Positions 28,761-37,619 of a stretch of DNA of 64,000 nucleotides are shown here, piece by piece. Source of the DNA: Bisgaardia hudsonensis (GTDB lineage: Bacteria; Pseudomonadota; Gammaproteobacteria; Enterobacterales; Pasteurellaceae). Within the stretch, counting starts at the first letter, position 1; each line of letters starts with the position of its first letter. The notes under the pieces are model-generated. The model was given only the letters and a program-made list of their open reading frames with translations, did no database searches and was not told where the DNA came from. The DNA lies in NCBI RefSeq assembly GCF_004345785.1, contig NZ_SLXI01000001.1, forward strand, positions 464,317 to 528,316, in the 5' to 3' direction. A program made the translations under genes and the position numbers.

Positions 28761-28896
28761 GCTGGTAACAGCACTTAAAAGTCGTAAGAACTCTTGAGAA
28801 GCGACGGTTACCCTGAGTGGTAAAGGAGTTCAATGCCAAAATGTCTTCCAGCATTCTGAAAGGAAACACTGTGATTTCACAGGAATGCCACCTAAA
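28761..28896 (+). ncRNA. Structured RNA element, copy B, heading accessory operon 1
   Basis: The order of pairings is: GCTG-GTAA-CAGC (28761-28772, GNRA loop); GTCG (28781-28784) with CGAC (28802-28805); GAACTC (28788-28793) with GAGTTC (28826-28831), crossing the previous helix to make a possible pseudoknot; TTACC (28808-28812) with GGTAA (28819-28823); GCATTC (28851-28856) with GAATGC (28883-28888); and inside it CTGTG (28869-28873) with CACAG (28878-28882). Compared with copy C the helices are kept although bases change (GAACTC/GAGTTC becomes AAACTC/GAGTTT). It ends about 90 bases before the DUF3577 gene. Confidence 0.75.
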
Positions 28897-28911
28897 CTGT
28901 ATATCAATTTA

Positions 28912-28986
28912 CCCTGGCGGGGAACGTTTTTCCCGTGCTGGGCAAGGATGTTTCTCCGCTTTTTTTTATACTTGGAGAAACAAACT
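28912..28986 (+). promoter_or_regulatory. Hairpin leader L1 of the DUF3577 gene
   Basis: CCC...CGGGGAA (28912-28924) folds with TTTCCCG...GGG (28929-28942). GTTTCTCC (28950-28957) is then perfectly complementary to the ribosome site GGAGAAAC (28974-28981). It is the first of nine leaders with the same plan. Confidence 0.7.
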
Positions 28987-29439
28987 ATGACTAATCAAAC
29001 TTCTAGCCAACAAGCGAATAACTACTTCAATCTTCATACTCACGGTATTGGTTACTTAAACAATATCCGTGATATTCAACCAAAGAAAGGTAGTCCATTT
29101 CTCGCTTGTCGAATCGCTGCTTTAACTGGTTCAAGTGATAAACCTGAATATCGCTATTTTGATGTTAATGTGGTCGGTCATGATGCCGAAAAACTTATCA
29201 GAAAATGTGAAGAGGCAGTTAATGCGGAGAAAAAAGTGCTTATTTCATTTGTGTTAGCTGATTTATGGATAGATACATTTACTTATTCAACGGATAGTAA
29301 ATTCCATAAAAAAGGTGAGACAGGCGTTAGTCTCAAAGGTAGATTAATTCGTATTAGAATGGTTAAGATCGATGGCGAATTAAAATATCAAGAGCAACTA
29401 AAACAAAATAAACAAGTCGATTCTGAAGCTGAAGAATAA
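28987..29439 (+). CDS. DUF3577 (STY4534-type) ICE protein
   Basis: A 150-residue protein with an OB-like fold pattern: LHTHGIGYLNNIRDIQPKKG, PFLACRIAALTGSSDKPEYR and YFDVNVVGHDAEKLI. Proteins of the DUF3577 family occur in this ICE class and have been labelled replication-related. The start ATG 28987 is chosen because it directly follows GGAGAAAC; the longer frame upstream runs through the RNA element. First gene of accessory operon 1. Confidence 0.78.
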   Translation: MTNQTSSQQANNYFNLHTHGIGYLNNIRDIQPKKGSPFLACRIAALTGSSDKPEYRYFDVNVVGHDAEKLIRKCEEAVNAEKKVLISFVLADLWIDTFTYSTDSKFHKKGETGVSLKGRLIRIRMVKIDGELKYQEQLKQNKQVDSEAEE

Positions 29440-29488
29440 TAAACCTTAGGCCAACAATTTTTTGTTGGTCTTTTTCATTTAACCAAAA

Positions 29489-29553
29489 CCCGATGGGGAA
29501 GTTTCCTCATTGCGGAATATTTCTCCATAAAATTAGTTACAGGAGAATTTACA
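29489..29553 (+). promoter_or_regulatory. Hairpin leader L2
   Basis: CCCGATGGGGAA (29489-29500) faces TTCCTCATTGCGG (29503-29515) in an imperfect stem. TTCTCC (29521-29526) is complementary to the ribosome site GGAGAA (29542-29547). Weakest hairpin of the set. Confidence 0.5.
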
Positions 29554-29883
29554 ATGTCTTTTTTTGATATTCCACTCAACTGTTCATCAAAATGTAAAGC
29601 TTGGGAAGAAATTCTTAACCATTACAGCGATTGGGTTAACGATGATGAAGTATGGGAAATTGCACGTGAAAGCAAAGAATTGCCCATCTTGGGTAATATC
29701 TACCAAAATTTGGTGCTAAATCGAGTACTTTCACATTTTTTTGAGGAAACAGGACAAACAGAAGAAGATCTAAAAATTTTTTTCTATGTGAACTCTATTG
29801 ATACACATTTGGTAATCAATGACTGGGATATTTGTTCTGTCGATGATTATTGGAATTGTATTGACAAAAATCGAGTTCATTAA
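29554..29883 (+). CDS. Small acidic protein of unknown function
   Basis: A 109-residue, acidic, Trp-rich cytosolic protein (for example KAWEEILNHYSDWVNDDEVW, and NDWDICSVDDYWNCIDKN at the end). I do not recognise it. Acidic mimicry of DNA is a known feature of anti-restriction proteins, and the neighbours include DUF3577, DUF3560 and (in the sister operon) ArdC, so an anti-defence role is possible but only inferred. Second gene of accessory operon 1, behind leader L2. Confidence 0.7.
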   Translation: MSFFDIPLNCSSKCKAWEEILNHYSDWVNDDEVWEIARESKELPILGNIYQNLVLNRVLSHFFEETGQTEEDLKIFFYVNSIDTHLVINDWDICSVDDYWNCIDKNRVH

Positions 29884-29900
29884 TTTACATTATATTAAAT

Positions 29901-29961
29901 CCCATAGGGAAACTAAGTTCCCTTTGGGAATGGTGTTTCCCTTATTTATAGGAGATATACC
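29901..29961 (+). promoter_or_regulatory. Hairpin leader L3
   Basis: CCCATAGGGAA (29901-29911) pairs with TTCCCTTTGGG (29918-29928). GTTTCCC (29935-29941) can instead pair with GGGAAAC (29907-29913), and the same segment faces the ribosome site GGAGATATACC (29951-29961) with mismatches. Confidence 0.6.
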
Positions 29962-30609
29962 ATGATTATTAATACTTATGTAAAATTTGCACCTGCCGTT
30001 TTTGTTGCGAAATGTGTAGAACCGCATGAAAAAGGTGAAATCATTACACTGACAAGTAAATATGGAAATGAAACAGAAGTAAAAGTGCATAATCTTGTTA
30101 GGCAGCAAGATGGTTACTATTTTTATTCCTTTACTCGTTGCGATGGAATGAATAGCCAAGTGCGAGCTATGCAAAAAGTGGAACGTTATCAAAGTTATGC
30201 AGATAATGCAGTGAAACGTAGCCAAAAATATCTCGAATCGGCTAATGAAGGGAAAGATTTTTTAAGTTTAGGTGAACCAATTAAAATTGGTCATCACAGT
30301 GAAAAACGTCATAGAGCCTTAATTGAACGTAATGCTCAACGGATTAATAAATCTGTTGAGGAAATGTATAAGTCAGAAAGCTACAAAAGCAAAATTACGT
30401 ATTGGGAATCAATGGCAGATAAAATTGATTTATCTATGCCAGAAAGCCTTGAATTCTTTGAATTTAAATTGGCAGAAGCTAAAGAAATACATCAAGAATT
30501 AAAAGCTAATCCTGATAAACGCGCTCATAGCTATTCGTTAACGTATGCAAAAAAAGCAATCAATGAACTCGAAAAGAAAGTAAAATTAGCTAAATTGCTT
30601 TGGGCATAA
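29962..30609 (+). CDS. DUF3560 family protein
   Basis: A 215-residue protein. The central motif GHHSEKRHRALIERNAQRIN is characteristic of DUF3560 proteins, which are common on plasmids and ICEs and often found near anti-restriction genes; no biochemical activity is known. The C-terminal half is a helical, Lys/Glu-rich, probably coiled-coil region. Third gene of accessory operon 1, behind leader L3 with GGAGATA eight bases before the ATG. Confidence 0.78.
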   Translation: MIINTYVKFAPAVFVAKCVEPHEKGEIITLTSKYGNETEVKVHNLVRQQDGYYFYSFTRCDGMNSQVRAMQKVERYQSYADNAVKRSQKYLESANEGKDFLSLGEPIKIGHHSEKRHRALIERNAQRINKSVEEMYKSESYKSKITYWESMADKIDLSMPESLEFFEFKLAEAKEIHQELKANPDKRAHSYSLTYAKKAINELEKKVKLAKLLWA

Positions 30610-30633
30610 AGATTATTTTTATACTTAATATTC

Positions 30634-30692
30634 CCATATAGGGATACTTCCCTATATGGTGAAAGTATCTCTATTTTTTAGGAGATATTTTA
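30634..30692 (+). promoter_or_regulatory. Hairpin leader L4
   Basis: CCATATAGGGA (30634-30644) pairs perfectly with TCCCTATATGG (30649-30659). AAAGTATCTC (30662-30671) can pair either with GGGATACTT (30641-30649) or over 10 bases with the ribosome site GAGATATTTT (30682-30691). Confidence 0.72.
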
Positions 30693-31025
30693 ATGTTAGA
30701 AACTAAACTAAGTGCTGATATGTTGGCACATATTCAACAAGTACAAGCTATTCACGGTATCATTGAAACTGTTGAGTTGGGACAAGTCTTTGCAACATCA
30801 ACGGTAGTTTCTTTGTTAGGCGAAGATCAAATACTAAAACTTCTTCAACGACATATTCACAAAGATTGGGGAGATTTAGAAGAAACAGATTGGTATCAAA
30901 ATGAATTGTCGTTATTAATGGGTAACCGAATTGTTTCGAGTTATCATATTAATAATGAAAAGATTTTTATTATCACTGAAGCAAATCGTAGCTATACAAC
31001 TATTATGATGGCGTATGAATATTAA
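30693..31025 (+). CDS. Small protein of unknown function
   Basis: A 110-residue acidic cytosolic protein, apparently alpha/beta, ending SYHINNEKIFIITEANRSYT and then TIMMAYEY. The segment GEDQILKLLQRHIHKDWGDL resembles short plasmid 'type I restriction endonuclease subunit M'-like orphan proteins of unknown role, but I cannot assign a family. Last gene of accessory operon 1, closed by a terminator. Confidence 0.7.
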   Translation: MLETKLSADMLAHIQQVQAIHGIIETVELGQVFATSTVVSLLGEDQILKLLQRHIHKDWGDLEETDWYQNELSLLMGNRIVSSYHINNEKIFIITEANRSYTTIMMAYEY

Positions 31026-31037
31026 TTTAGCTTTATG

Positions 31038-31073
31038 AAAAGTATCATTCTAGCAATGGAGTGATACTTTTTT
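31038..31073 (+). terminator. Terminator of accessory operon 1
   Basis: AAAAGTATCA (31038-31047) pairs with TGATACTTTT (31062-31071), followed by more T residues. Confidence 0.82.
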
Positions 31074-31148
31074 CTTTTTTCTTGCATGAATTTTATCTTA
31101 ATTTGTAAAAGAATTTTCTATTCAAATTCAAGGCTAAGTTTTACATAG

Positions 31149-31158
31149 TGGGATCCCA
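31149..31158. promoter_or_regulatory. Palindrome before the secretion operon
   Basis: TGGGATCCCA, a perfect palindrome 27 bases before the PilL-like start, sits where an operator for the transfer operon would be expected. No protein can be named for it. Confidence 0.3.
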
Positions 31159-31185
31159 TTTATGGTAAATGATTGGAGAGTTAGT

Positions 31186-31815
31186 ATGAAAAAATTATCT
31201 ATAGCTATATGTCTTGCTTTTGTATTGAGTGGTTGCGTTGCCCAAAATACCACTAAATCAGAAGTAACCCCACTTCCTGAATTTGGCAAAGGTCCTATTA
31301 ATGCACAATTAAAACCGATGTCACCTGAATCTCGTGTGGTACAGATGGATATTTATCAATATAACAGTCTGTCTAATACTGAAGTCATTCGTGACGGTCG
31401 TTATACATTGGTAAGTATTGCACCTGAAGATGGGCAGAAGTTCTTATTAGAACAAGTTGTTTCAGTCAATATTTTTCCTAAAAATAAACGCAATTTTTCT
31501 AAAACAGTTGAGCAAGGTTTGCGCAGTACTCTGCAGCATACAGGACTTGATTTGTGTTATCCAATGGGAATGAATGTTGATCACAATGTCAGTACTCTAT
31601 TTTCTCGCCCATTACCTAAAGTACACTATCAGTTTGGTCCAATGAAACTTTATGAAGCACTTCAAATGATAGCAGGGCCTGCTTATGAAATGACCTTAAA
31701 TGATGTAACTCGTACGGTGTGTTTTAAAACTAGAAATGCACCAGTAGATTTCCTGAAAAAACCTCTTGAAGAAGTAACTACAATCACAACAACCGAAATA
31801 ATTGAGGAAAAATAA
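31186..31815 (+). CDS. PilL-like conjugative transfer lipoprotein (TIGR03748 type)
   Basis: A 209-residue lipoprotein (MKKLSIAICLAFVLSGCVAQ; lipobox LSGC, Cys16). The start is placed at 31186 because GGAGAG lies just upstream and a signal peptide follows. The mature part contains the PilL N-terminal pattern LRSTLQHTGLDLCYP ... MKLYEALQMIAGPAYEMTLN, resembling secretin-type N domains. It opens the MPF_G secretion block; the stop overlaps the next start by one base. Confidence 0.78.
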   Translation: MKKLSIAICLAFVLSGCVAQNTTKSEVTPLPEFGKGPINAQLKPMSPESRVVQMDIYQYNSLSNTEVIRDGRYTLVSIAPEDGQKFLLEQVVSVNIFPKNKRNFSKTVEQGLRSTLQHTGLDLCYPMGMNVDHNVSTLFSRPLPKVHYQFGPMKLYEALQMIAGPAYEMTLNDVTRTVCFKTRNAPVDFLKKPLEEVTTITTTEIIEEK

Positions 31816-32534
31816 TGTGCTATTCCAAAGTATTTTTATTATTTATTAGTTTGTTTTGTAGTTTAAGTATTACTTTCGCAAGTGTATCAACACCAATAAA
31901 TCAGCAAGGCTTAAATGTTAATTCGGTAAACCAACAAAAATCCGTACAACAAGCATCAGAATGGGGGTTAACAACGGAAGAATGGAATCGTTATACTGCA
32001 TTAATGGAAGGTGAGCGTGGGATATGGTCACCTAATTTAGACCCATTAACGACATTAGGGATTGAAGCTAAAACAGAAGAAGAAAAAGTCAAATATGCTA
32101 GAATGCTTGCGAAACGTTTCCGTGCTAGAGTATTGAAAGAAATTGAGTTCGATAAAATTTATCGTCAGGAATATGAAAAAATGTACCCTGAAGAAACCGC
32201 ATTTTCAGTGGAACCACATATTTCTAAATCTGTTGGACGAGTTATTTATTTTACACGCTTGGATAATTGTGATTCTTGTAAAGCTGATTTAGGCAAAATT
32301 CTCAGCCATGTGAATAGTCAAACACCTATTGATATGTTTATTGTAGGCGATAATATTTCTGATGAAGCCATTCGAAAATGGGCAAAAGAAAACCACATTG
32401 ATGCCAGCAAAGTGCAACGTAAATTGATCACGCTTAACCATGATAATGGTTACTGGTTTAAATATTCTTTTGGTAAAATGCCTGCAGCTTATCAGGTGAG
32501 AGGAGACGGACAATGGCAGGCTCTCACATATTAA
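31815..32534 (+). CDS. ICE protein, TIGR03759 (PFL_4693) family
   Basis: A 239-residue exported protein with an N-terminal signal peptide (VFLLFISLFCSLSITFASVS). The family motif WGLTTEEWNRYTALMEGERG is clear, followed by LDPLTTLGIEAKTEEEKVKY. The C-terminal half looks thioredoxin-like, with a DNCDSCK pair, so it may help disulfide formation in the mating apparatus. Second gene of the secretion operon. Confidence 0.82.
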   Translation: MCYSKVFLLFISLFCSLSITFASVSTPINQQGLNVNSVNQQKSVQQASEWGLTTEEWNRYTALMEGERGIWSPNLDPLTTLGIEAKTEEEKVKYARMLAKRFRARVLKEIEFDKIYRQEYEKMYPEETAFSVEPHISKSVGRVIYFTRLDNCDSCKADLGKILSHVNSQTPIDMFIVGDNISDEAIRKWAKENHIDASKVQRKLITLNHDNGYWFKYSFGKMPAAYQVRGDGQWQALTY

Positions 32535-33319
32535 TGACAAAGTTTCCCATATTTTTTATAGCAGTAGGTATGGTTTCGAATTCTATTTTGGCTAAGGAAT
32601 TTACAGGATTTGGTTATGATGTAGATAGCTATATCCAAACCGCAGCTAAGCGTTATCAAATTAGCGAAGCCATGTTACGTGGTCTAGTAAAAATGGAAGA
32701 TGGTTGGCTAAAAAAATTATCACCAACAGGAGCTACTGGCGTTGGTCAATTTACTGTAAGTACTTGGAATTGGTTAGCTGGAATGGAAGAAGGTAGAGCA
32801 TTGGGTATGACTCGTATTACAATGGAAAATCAAGGTACTTTAGCTGATCCTCGTCGTAATAAGCGCATTAATACTTTAGCTATTGGTGCTTTGGCACGTT
32901 GGCATATAATGCGTTTTAAAGAATTAGGTATTCGTGTAACAGATGAAAATCTTTATATGGCACATAATATTGGGTTAGAAGGATTACACCGCGCTTTATT
33001 AGGAAAATCAACCAAAGAAGATATTCGCAACATGCGCTTAAATGGTATGAAAGGTTGGATGACCGTCTCTGATTTTTTAAGTTACCAAAAAGAGCGTTAT
33101 AACACACATAAATTTGAAGCGAATTTCATGCAGACAGCACAAAAGTTACCATCTTCAACCAAGAAAATGAAATGGGTTGAACCTATAACGACGACACAAA
33201 CGAATCCAAAAACCAAACTGCAATCATTACCTGAGACCGCAATGATTACCAATATTTCTTCACAAATAAAATGGATTGAGCCAACGGGAATCATGGTATG
33301 GGTAGAACCAAAAAATTAA
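32513..33319 (+). CDS. ICE lytic transglycosylase (SLT domain)
   Basis: Periplasmic enzyme that opens peptidoglycan for the secretion channel. After a signal peptide the SLT-like domain carries SEAMLRGLVKMEDGWLKKLS (catalytic Glu region), PTGATGVGQFTVSTW and YMAHNIGLEG. The start 32513 has AGGAG at ideal spacing; ATG 32534, which overlaps the previous stop, is an alternative that shortens the signal peptide by seven residues. The C-terminus holds two repeats of KWVEP/KWIEPT, a tail of unknown use. Confidence 0.85.
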   Translation: MAGSHILMTKFPIFFIAVGMVSNSILAKEFTGFGYDVDSYIQTAAKRYQISEAMLRGLVKMEDGWLKKLSPTGATGVGQFTVSTWNWLAGMEEGRALGMTRITMENQGTLADPRRNKRINTLAIGALARWHIMRFKELGIRVTDENLYMAHNIGLEGLHRALLGKSTKEDIRNMRLNGMKGWMTVSDFLSYQKERYNTHKFEANFMQTAQKLPSSTKKMKWVEPITTTQTNPKTKLQSLPETAMITNISSQIKWIEPTGIMVWVEPKN

Positions 33320-33330
33320 GGAACTTAATC

Positions 33331-33834
33331 ATGAAAAAAGTGGTATTTATCTTTCTTGTTTTAGGGGGATCTTTGAGTACCTGGGCGGAGAATATTATCA
33401 TAGCAGATTTTGGTGGGGAAAGTGCAGTTAGGTTTTATGAATCATTACAACCTGAACATGATGTAAATGCACCCTATTATCCTAATGCACTTCCTTCATT
33501 CGTTTCTGAATTTGATATGCTTCCAATTGTGTCACATAAATTAACACCAGGTAAGGTTAAAAATAAATCCTTTGATTTAGCTGGGATTCAGCCAATTTTT
33601 CTTATTGGCACAGATAGTCTATCTCGACATTGGATCACTGAAAATTACCAAAGGTTATATCAATTAGATGCGACAGGTTTAGTGGTCAATGTAAATAATA
33701 AAGAAGAATTAATATTTTTACGTACACTAGCTCCCGAGTTACTTTTATTGCCTGTTTCAGGGGATGATTTAGCTGAACGTATTCCTTTATCGCATTATCC
33801 TGCACTGATTACGGAAACGGGAGTATCTCAATAA
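33331..33834 (+). CDS. ICE protein, TIGR03765 (PFL_4695) family
   Basis: A 167-residue exported protein. The start is set at ATG 33331 (AAGGAA upstream; signal peptide KKVVFIFLVLGGSLSTWA). The mature region PYYPNALPSFVSEFDMLPIV and the later GIQPIFLIGTDSLSRHW are typical of this ICE family. It occurs just before traD in PFGI-1-type elements. Its molecular role is unknown. The stop overlaps the traD start by one base. Confidence 0.8.
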   Translation: MKKVVFIFLVLGGSLSTWAENIIIADFGGESAVRFYESLQPEHDVNAPYYPNALPSFVSEFDMLPIVSHKLTPGKVKNKSFDLAGIQPIFLIGTDSLSRHWITENYQRLYQLDATGLVVNVNNKEELIFLRTLAPELLLLPVSGDDLAERIPLSHYPALITETGVSQ

Positions 33835-36020
33835 TGTCAACTAAACATACTTTAGAAGCATTATTACGTCCCCCAGTGGAATTCTTTCCTGCTACAGTTC
33901 ATGCATGTTGTGCACTAGTTAGTGCAACAGCCCCTTGGTCATTAGCTCTTCATCCTAGTATAGGTTATGGTATCGCAGCAGTTTTTGGGGCTTTAAGTGC
34001 GTATCGAGTTAAACAAGGCTGGCGTATAGTAAAATATCATCGAAATTTAAAACGACTGCCGTATTATGCTATGACAAGTCGTCAAATCCCTGTTAGCTCA
34101 AAATTTTTATTTGTGGGAAAAGGATTTGAATGGGAGCCTATTCATACGCAACGGTTACATGATTGTTTTTCATCAAATGGTTCTAAATATCGTAAACCAT
34201 TCAAATTATTTCAACAAATACGTGAATATGAAAAACGTCATGAAAATTGGTTAACAGGGCTTACATCACTGGATTCACCTTGGAATCCATTTAGGCCACT
34301 TCCTCCTGTAGAAGGTATTCCTGCAATTCATGGTATTGAACTAAATGAAGTGGATGTAGTTCAAGCTATTAGTTCGCGTGTTGGGCATACAGCAGTATAT
34401 GGAACGACCCGTGTGGGAAAAACACGTTTTGCTGAGATCTTGGTAACACAGGATATTCATCGAGGAAAAATATTAGCAGACCGTGAGGTGGTTGTCTTTT
34501 TTGATCCTAAAGGTGATGCAGATATGCTTAAACGTATGTATGCAGAAGCTAAGCGTGCAGGAAGGGAAGATGAGTTTTATATATTCCATTTGGGGTATCC
34601 AGATATTTCTGCCCGTTATAATGCAGTGGGACGTTTTAATCGAATTTCTGAGGTTGCAGGACGTATTTCAGGGCAGCTTAGTGGGGCAGGTAATTCAGCA
34701 GCATTTAAAGAGTTTGCATGGCGATTCGTGAATATTGTTGCACGAGCCTTAGTTGAACTTGGACAACGCCCTGATTATGTGCAAATTTCTCGCTATGTAC
34801 AAAATATTGACTCGCTTTTCTTAGATTATGCAGAAACCTTCTTCAATAAGCAAGATAAGCAAATTTGGTTAAAACTCTCTGAAATTGCAGCAGTTATTGA
34901 TGAAAAAATGCTACCATTTGGGATGAAAGATCGTCCTTTAATTTTTATTGTTAATAAATATATTAGTGAAAATGATGTTTTTGACCCAATTATGCAAGGA
35001 TTAGCCAGTGCGGTACGTTATGATCGTACTTATTTTGATAAAATTGTAGCATCACTTTTACCATTATTGGAAAAATTAACCACAGGGAAAATTTCAGAAT
35101 TATTATCTCCTAATTATGCTAATATCCAAGATGAGCGTCCAATTTTTGATTGGGAATCAATCATTCGTAAACGTGGTATAGTTTACATAGGTTTAGATGC
35201 ACTTTCTGATGCAACTGTTGCGGCAGCGGTAGGAAATAGTATGTTTGCTGATCTTGTTTCTATGGCTGGGCATTTGTATAAATTTGGTATTAATGAGGGG
35301 CTTCCTGAAAAACTTGGTGAAAAAACGAAACAAGTTAAAATTAATCTTCATTGTGATGAATTCAATGAGCTGATGGGAGACGAATTTATTCCTCTTATTA
35401 ATAAAGGTGGGGGGGCAGGTGTTCAAGTAACGGCTTATACACAAACGCTTTCAGATATTGAGGCGAGAACTGGTAGTAAGGCAAAATCTGGGCAAGTAGT
35501 AGGTAACTTTAATACTTTGTATATGTTCCGTGTAAAAGAGCCTGCGACAGCTGAATTATTGACAAAACAGCTTCATGATGTGACTATTTTACGTAGTACA
35601 GTTACATCAGCGACAACTGATTCAAGTAACCCTGATGATGAGAAAGCATTTAGTTCTAACACAGGACAACGTATCTCTGAAACAACAGTTCCAATGCTTG
35701 TACCTGCAAACATCACTAATTTACCAAAAGGGCAAGCTTTTGCATTGATGGAGGGTAGTAAATTATGGAAGATCCGAATGCCACTACCTGCAGTAGATCA
35801 GGATGACGATATACCCCATTCATTGAAGGAATTAACTGAGAAAATGAAGATAAATTATCACGTAATTGATAATTGGAGGGAGCCTGCGTTTACCGAATAT
35901 ACACCTTCAAAAGAAATTGCTGAAGCCTTTGAAACCATGGCAATAGAAAATAAAACCTTTATACCTAAATCAGCAGATTACAGTTTAGAAGAAGAGGAAG
36001 CGCAAGATGACGAAGAATAA
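33834..36020 (+). CDS. traD: TraD-like coupling protein (T4CP)
   Basis: A 728-residue inner-membrane ATPase that couples the relaxase-DNA complex to the secretion channel. Two N-terminal membrane segments precede the ATPase domain with Walker A GTTRVGKTRFAE and Walker B NLHCDEFNELMG. The motif VVFFDPKGDADMLKRMY and the C-terminal acidic tail (EEEEAQDDEE), which often contacts the relaxase, fit the SXT/ICE TraD type. It overlaps the next gene by 14 bases. Confidence 0.92.
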   Translation: MSTKHTLEALLRPPVEFFPATVHACCALVSATAPWSLALHPSIGYGIAAVFGALSAYRVKQGWRIVKYHRNLKRLPYYAMTSRQIPVSSKFLFVGKGFEWEPIHTQRLHDCFSSNGSKYRKPFKLFQQIREYEKRHENWLTGLTSLDSPWNPFRPLPPVEGIPAIHGIELNEVDVVQAISSRVGHTAVYGTTRVGKTRFAEILVTQDIHRGKILADREVVVFFDPKGDADMLKRMYAEAKRAGREDEFYIFHLGYPDISARYNAVGRFNRISEVAGRISGQLSGAGNSAAFKEFAWRFVNIVARALVELGQRPDYVQISRYVQNIDSLFLDYAETFFNKQDKQIWLKLSEIAAVIDEKMLPFGMKDRPLIFIVNKYISENDVFDPIMQGLASAVRYDRTYFDKIVASLLPLLEKLTTGKISELLSPNYANIQDERPIFDWESIIRKRGIVYIGLDALSDATVAAAVGNSMFADLVSMAGHLYKFGINEGLPEKLGEKTKQVKINLHCDEFNELMGDEFIPLINKGGGAGVQVTAYTQTLSDIEARTGSKAKSGQVVGNFNTLYMFRVKEPATAELLTKQLHDVTILRSTVTSATTDSSNPDDEKAFSSNTGQRISETTVPMLVPANITNLPKGQAFALMEGSKLWKIRMPLPAVDQDDDIPHSLKELTEKMKINYHVIDNWREPAFTEYTPSKEIAEAFETMAIENKTFIPKSADYSLEEEEAQDDEE

Positions 36021-36360
36021 TGTACCAAGTGAAAATGGTATTAATCTATTAGATTTACCTGATAGATATATTCAATTTGATGGACTGTTTTTTATTTCTT
36101 GTGCATTGCCTCGGTCTGATGATTTATTGATGCATTGCCAGTCTTATATTAATGATTTATATAAAAATCGTTTTTCACTTCATCAGTTTGGTGAAAAGTG
36201 GAAGAAGGACGGCATTTCTTTATGGCTAGCTCAAGATGTTGAACAGACTGAGTTGGAACAGCAAGAAAAAATATTTGCTTTCTATATAATGTTTTCACAA
36301 GGTATTGAAGGATATGTATTGATTCAATGCCAACTTGAATCATGGGGTTTATTACAATGA
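36007..36360 (+). CDS. Conserved hypothetical protein in the transfer operon
   Basis: A 117-residue cytosolic protein I do not recognise, with LLDLPDRYIQFDGLFFISCA near the start. It overlaps traD by 14 bases and the next gene by 4 (ATGA), so it is translated as part of the operon. Position between traD and the TIGR03747 gene suggests an accessory of the coupling protein. Confidence 0.7.
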   Translation: MTKNNVPSENGINLLDLPDRYIQFDGLFFISCALPRSDDLLMHCQSYINDLYKNRFSLHQFGEKWKKDGISLWLAQDVEQTELEQQEKIFAFYIMFSQGIEGYVLIQCQLESWGLLQ

Positions 36361-37055
36361 GTGAGCAATCATCACCTAGCTCAAGAAAGAAAGGCATATT
36401 TAGTCGAATATTTTCTCGTATCAGTATGATTATTGCGACACTTGTTCTTTCACTTTTGTTAAGCATTTTACTGGAGTGGATTGGCATAGCCTTTTGGTGG
36501 TCAGAACAGGGGCATTTACATAGTCAAAATATGATGCTTACTGAAATGCAATGGTTATCTAATGACTTTACCCAGAGTATTTTTACACGTTCTTCTACTG
36601 ATTTAGCCACAAATATTATTGCAAATATGCATTATTGGATATTTGTAAAAACAGGGATTCAAGATTGGCTAGCAAATCCTGGTTCAACCTCAGTTGAACG
36701 ATGGATTTACCATTATGGAAGGGCGTATATTGAGTCGATTATCTACGTTTCTATTGTGTTTGTTATTCGGTTAATTATTATTGCCTTTACTAGTCCTTTG
36801 TTTCTTTTTGCGGGGGTTGCAGGTGTGACAGAGGGATTAATGATGCGTGATATACGAAAATTTGGAGCTGGTAGAGAATCTGCATTTATTTATCATCATG
36901 CTCGTCGATATGTGATGCCATTAATGATTACATCGTGGGTTGTTTATTTATCATTACCATTTTCAATTCATCCTAATACCATTTTGGTACCATCAGCATT
37001 ATTATTTGGTTTGATGATTTGTATTACTTCGGCAACATTTAAAAAATTCTTATAA
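36357..37055 (+). CDS. ICE membrane protein, TIGR03747 (PFL_4697) family
   Basis: A 232-residue inner-membrane protein with about four helices (residues ~22-46, 124-150, 180-200, 205-225), and the typical region IRLIIIAFTSPLFLFAGVAG-VTEG. The start ATG 36357 overlaps the upstream stop as ATGA; the longer frame to 36342 lacks a ribosome site. In this ICE class the gene follows traD. Confidence 0.82.
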   Translation: MSEQSSPSSRKKGIFSRIFSRISMIIATLVLSLLLSILLEWIGIAFWWSEQGHLHSQNMMLTEMQWLSNDFTQSIFTRSSTDLATNIIANMHYWIFVKTGIQDWLANPGSTSVERWIYHYGRAYIESIIYVSIVFVIRLIIIAFTSPLFLFAGVAGVTEGLMMRDIRKFGAGRESAFIYHHARRYVMPLMITSWVVYLSLPFSIHPNTILVPSALLFGLMICITSATFKKFL

Positions 37056-37110
37056 TGCTAATTTGTGGCAATCTAGTGAATATAGGCATATTTTGATAGA
37101 TGCCTATTTT

Positions 37111-37422
37111 TTACTCCTCAATGATGATGAAAGTTCCTTCATCTATATCAGGTTCTTCCTCTTCTCTAACATGATTAAAACCTTTATGTTCATCAAATAT
37201 GACTTCACCATATTCATTGAGATGGCTTTCAATAGTTTCACGTTCTTTATCACTTAAGAATTGCCAATAATTGCAGATAGGTTTCCCAAACGTATCCATT
37301 TTCCATAATCCAGCATAATTGTATGGTGCATTATGTGTATGGCAAATTTGCCCAACTTTTTGTGTAAAGCCAAGCTGTGGATAGATAAGTAATCCTAACC
37401 AAAAATAATGGTATTTTTTCAT
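37111..37422 (-). CDS. Small exported protein on the opposite strand, unknown
   Basis: A 103-residue protein with a signal peptide (MKKYHYFWLGLLIYPQLGFT) and a mature domain with two Cys (GQICHTHNAPYNYAGLWKMD, KPICNYWQFL) that could form a disulfide, ending in a run of acidic residues. It is read against the surrounding transfer operon. ATG 37435-37437 would add five residues. I do not recognise it. Small exported proteins in such places are candidates for entry exclusion or local envelope adaptation; this is inference. Confidence 0.6.
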   Translation of the reverse strand: MKKYHYFWLGLLIYPQLGFTQKVGQICHTHNAPYNYAGLWKMDTFGKPICNYWQFLSDKERETIESHLNEYGEVIFDEHKGFNHVREEEEPDIDEGTFIIIEE

Positions 37423-37619
37423 TTTTACAACATGCAAAGAAAAGCCAGTATGGTGAATTTATAACGATTTATCTAATTAGAATACACTTATTTATTCTCC
37501 TAATCATGAGAGTTTAATACACAAAATCTCTTTTAATTTTCAATAGAGTTTTCCATTAAATTTTTGCTGTGATTTTGGCAATCTTAGCCTTGAGTTAAAT
37601 TAAAACACAGGGAGCTATT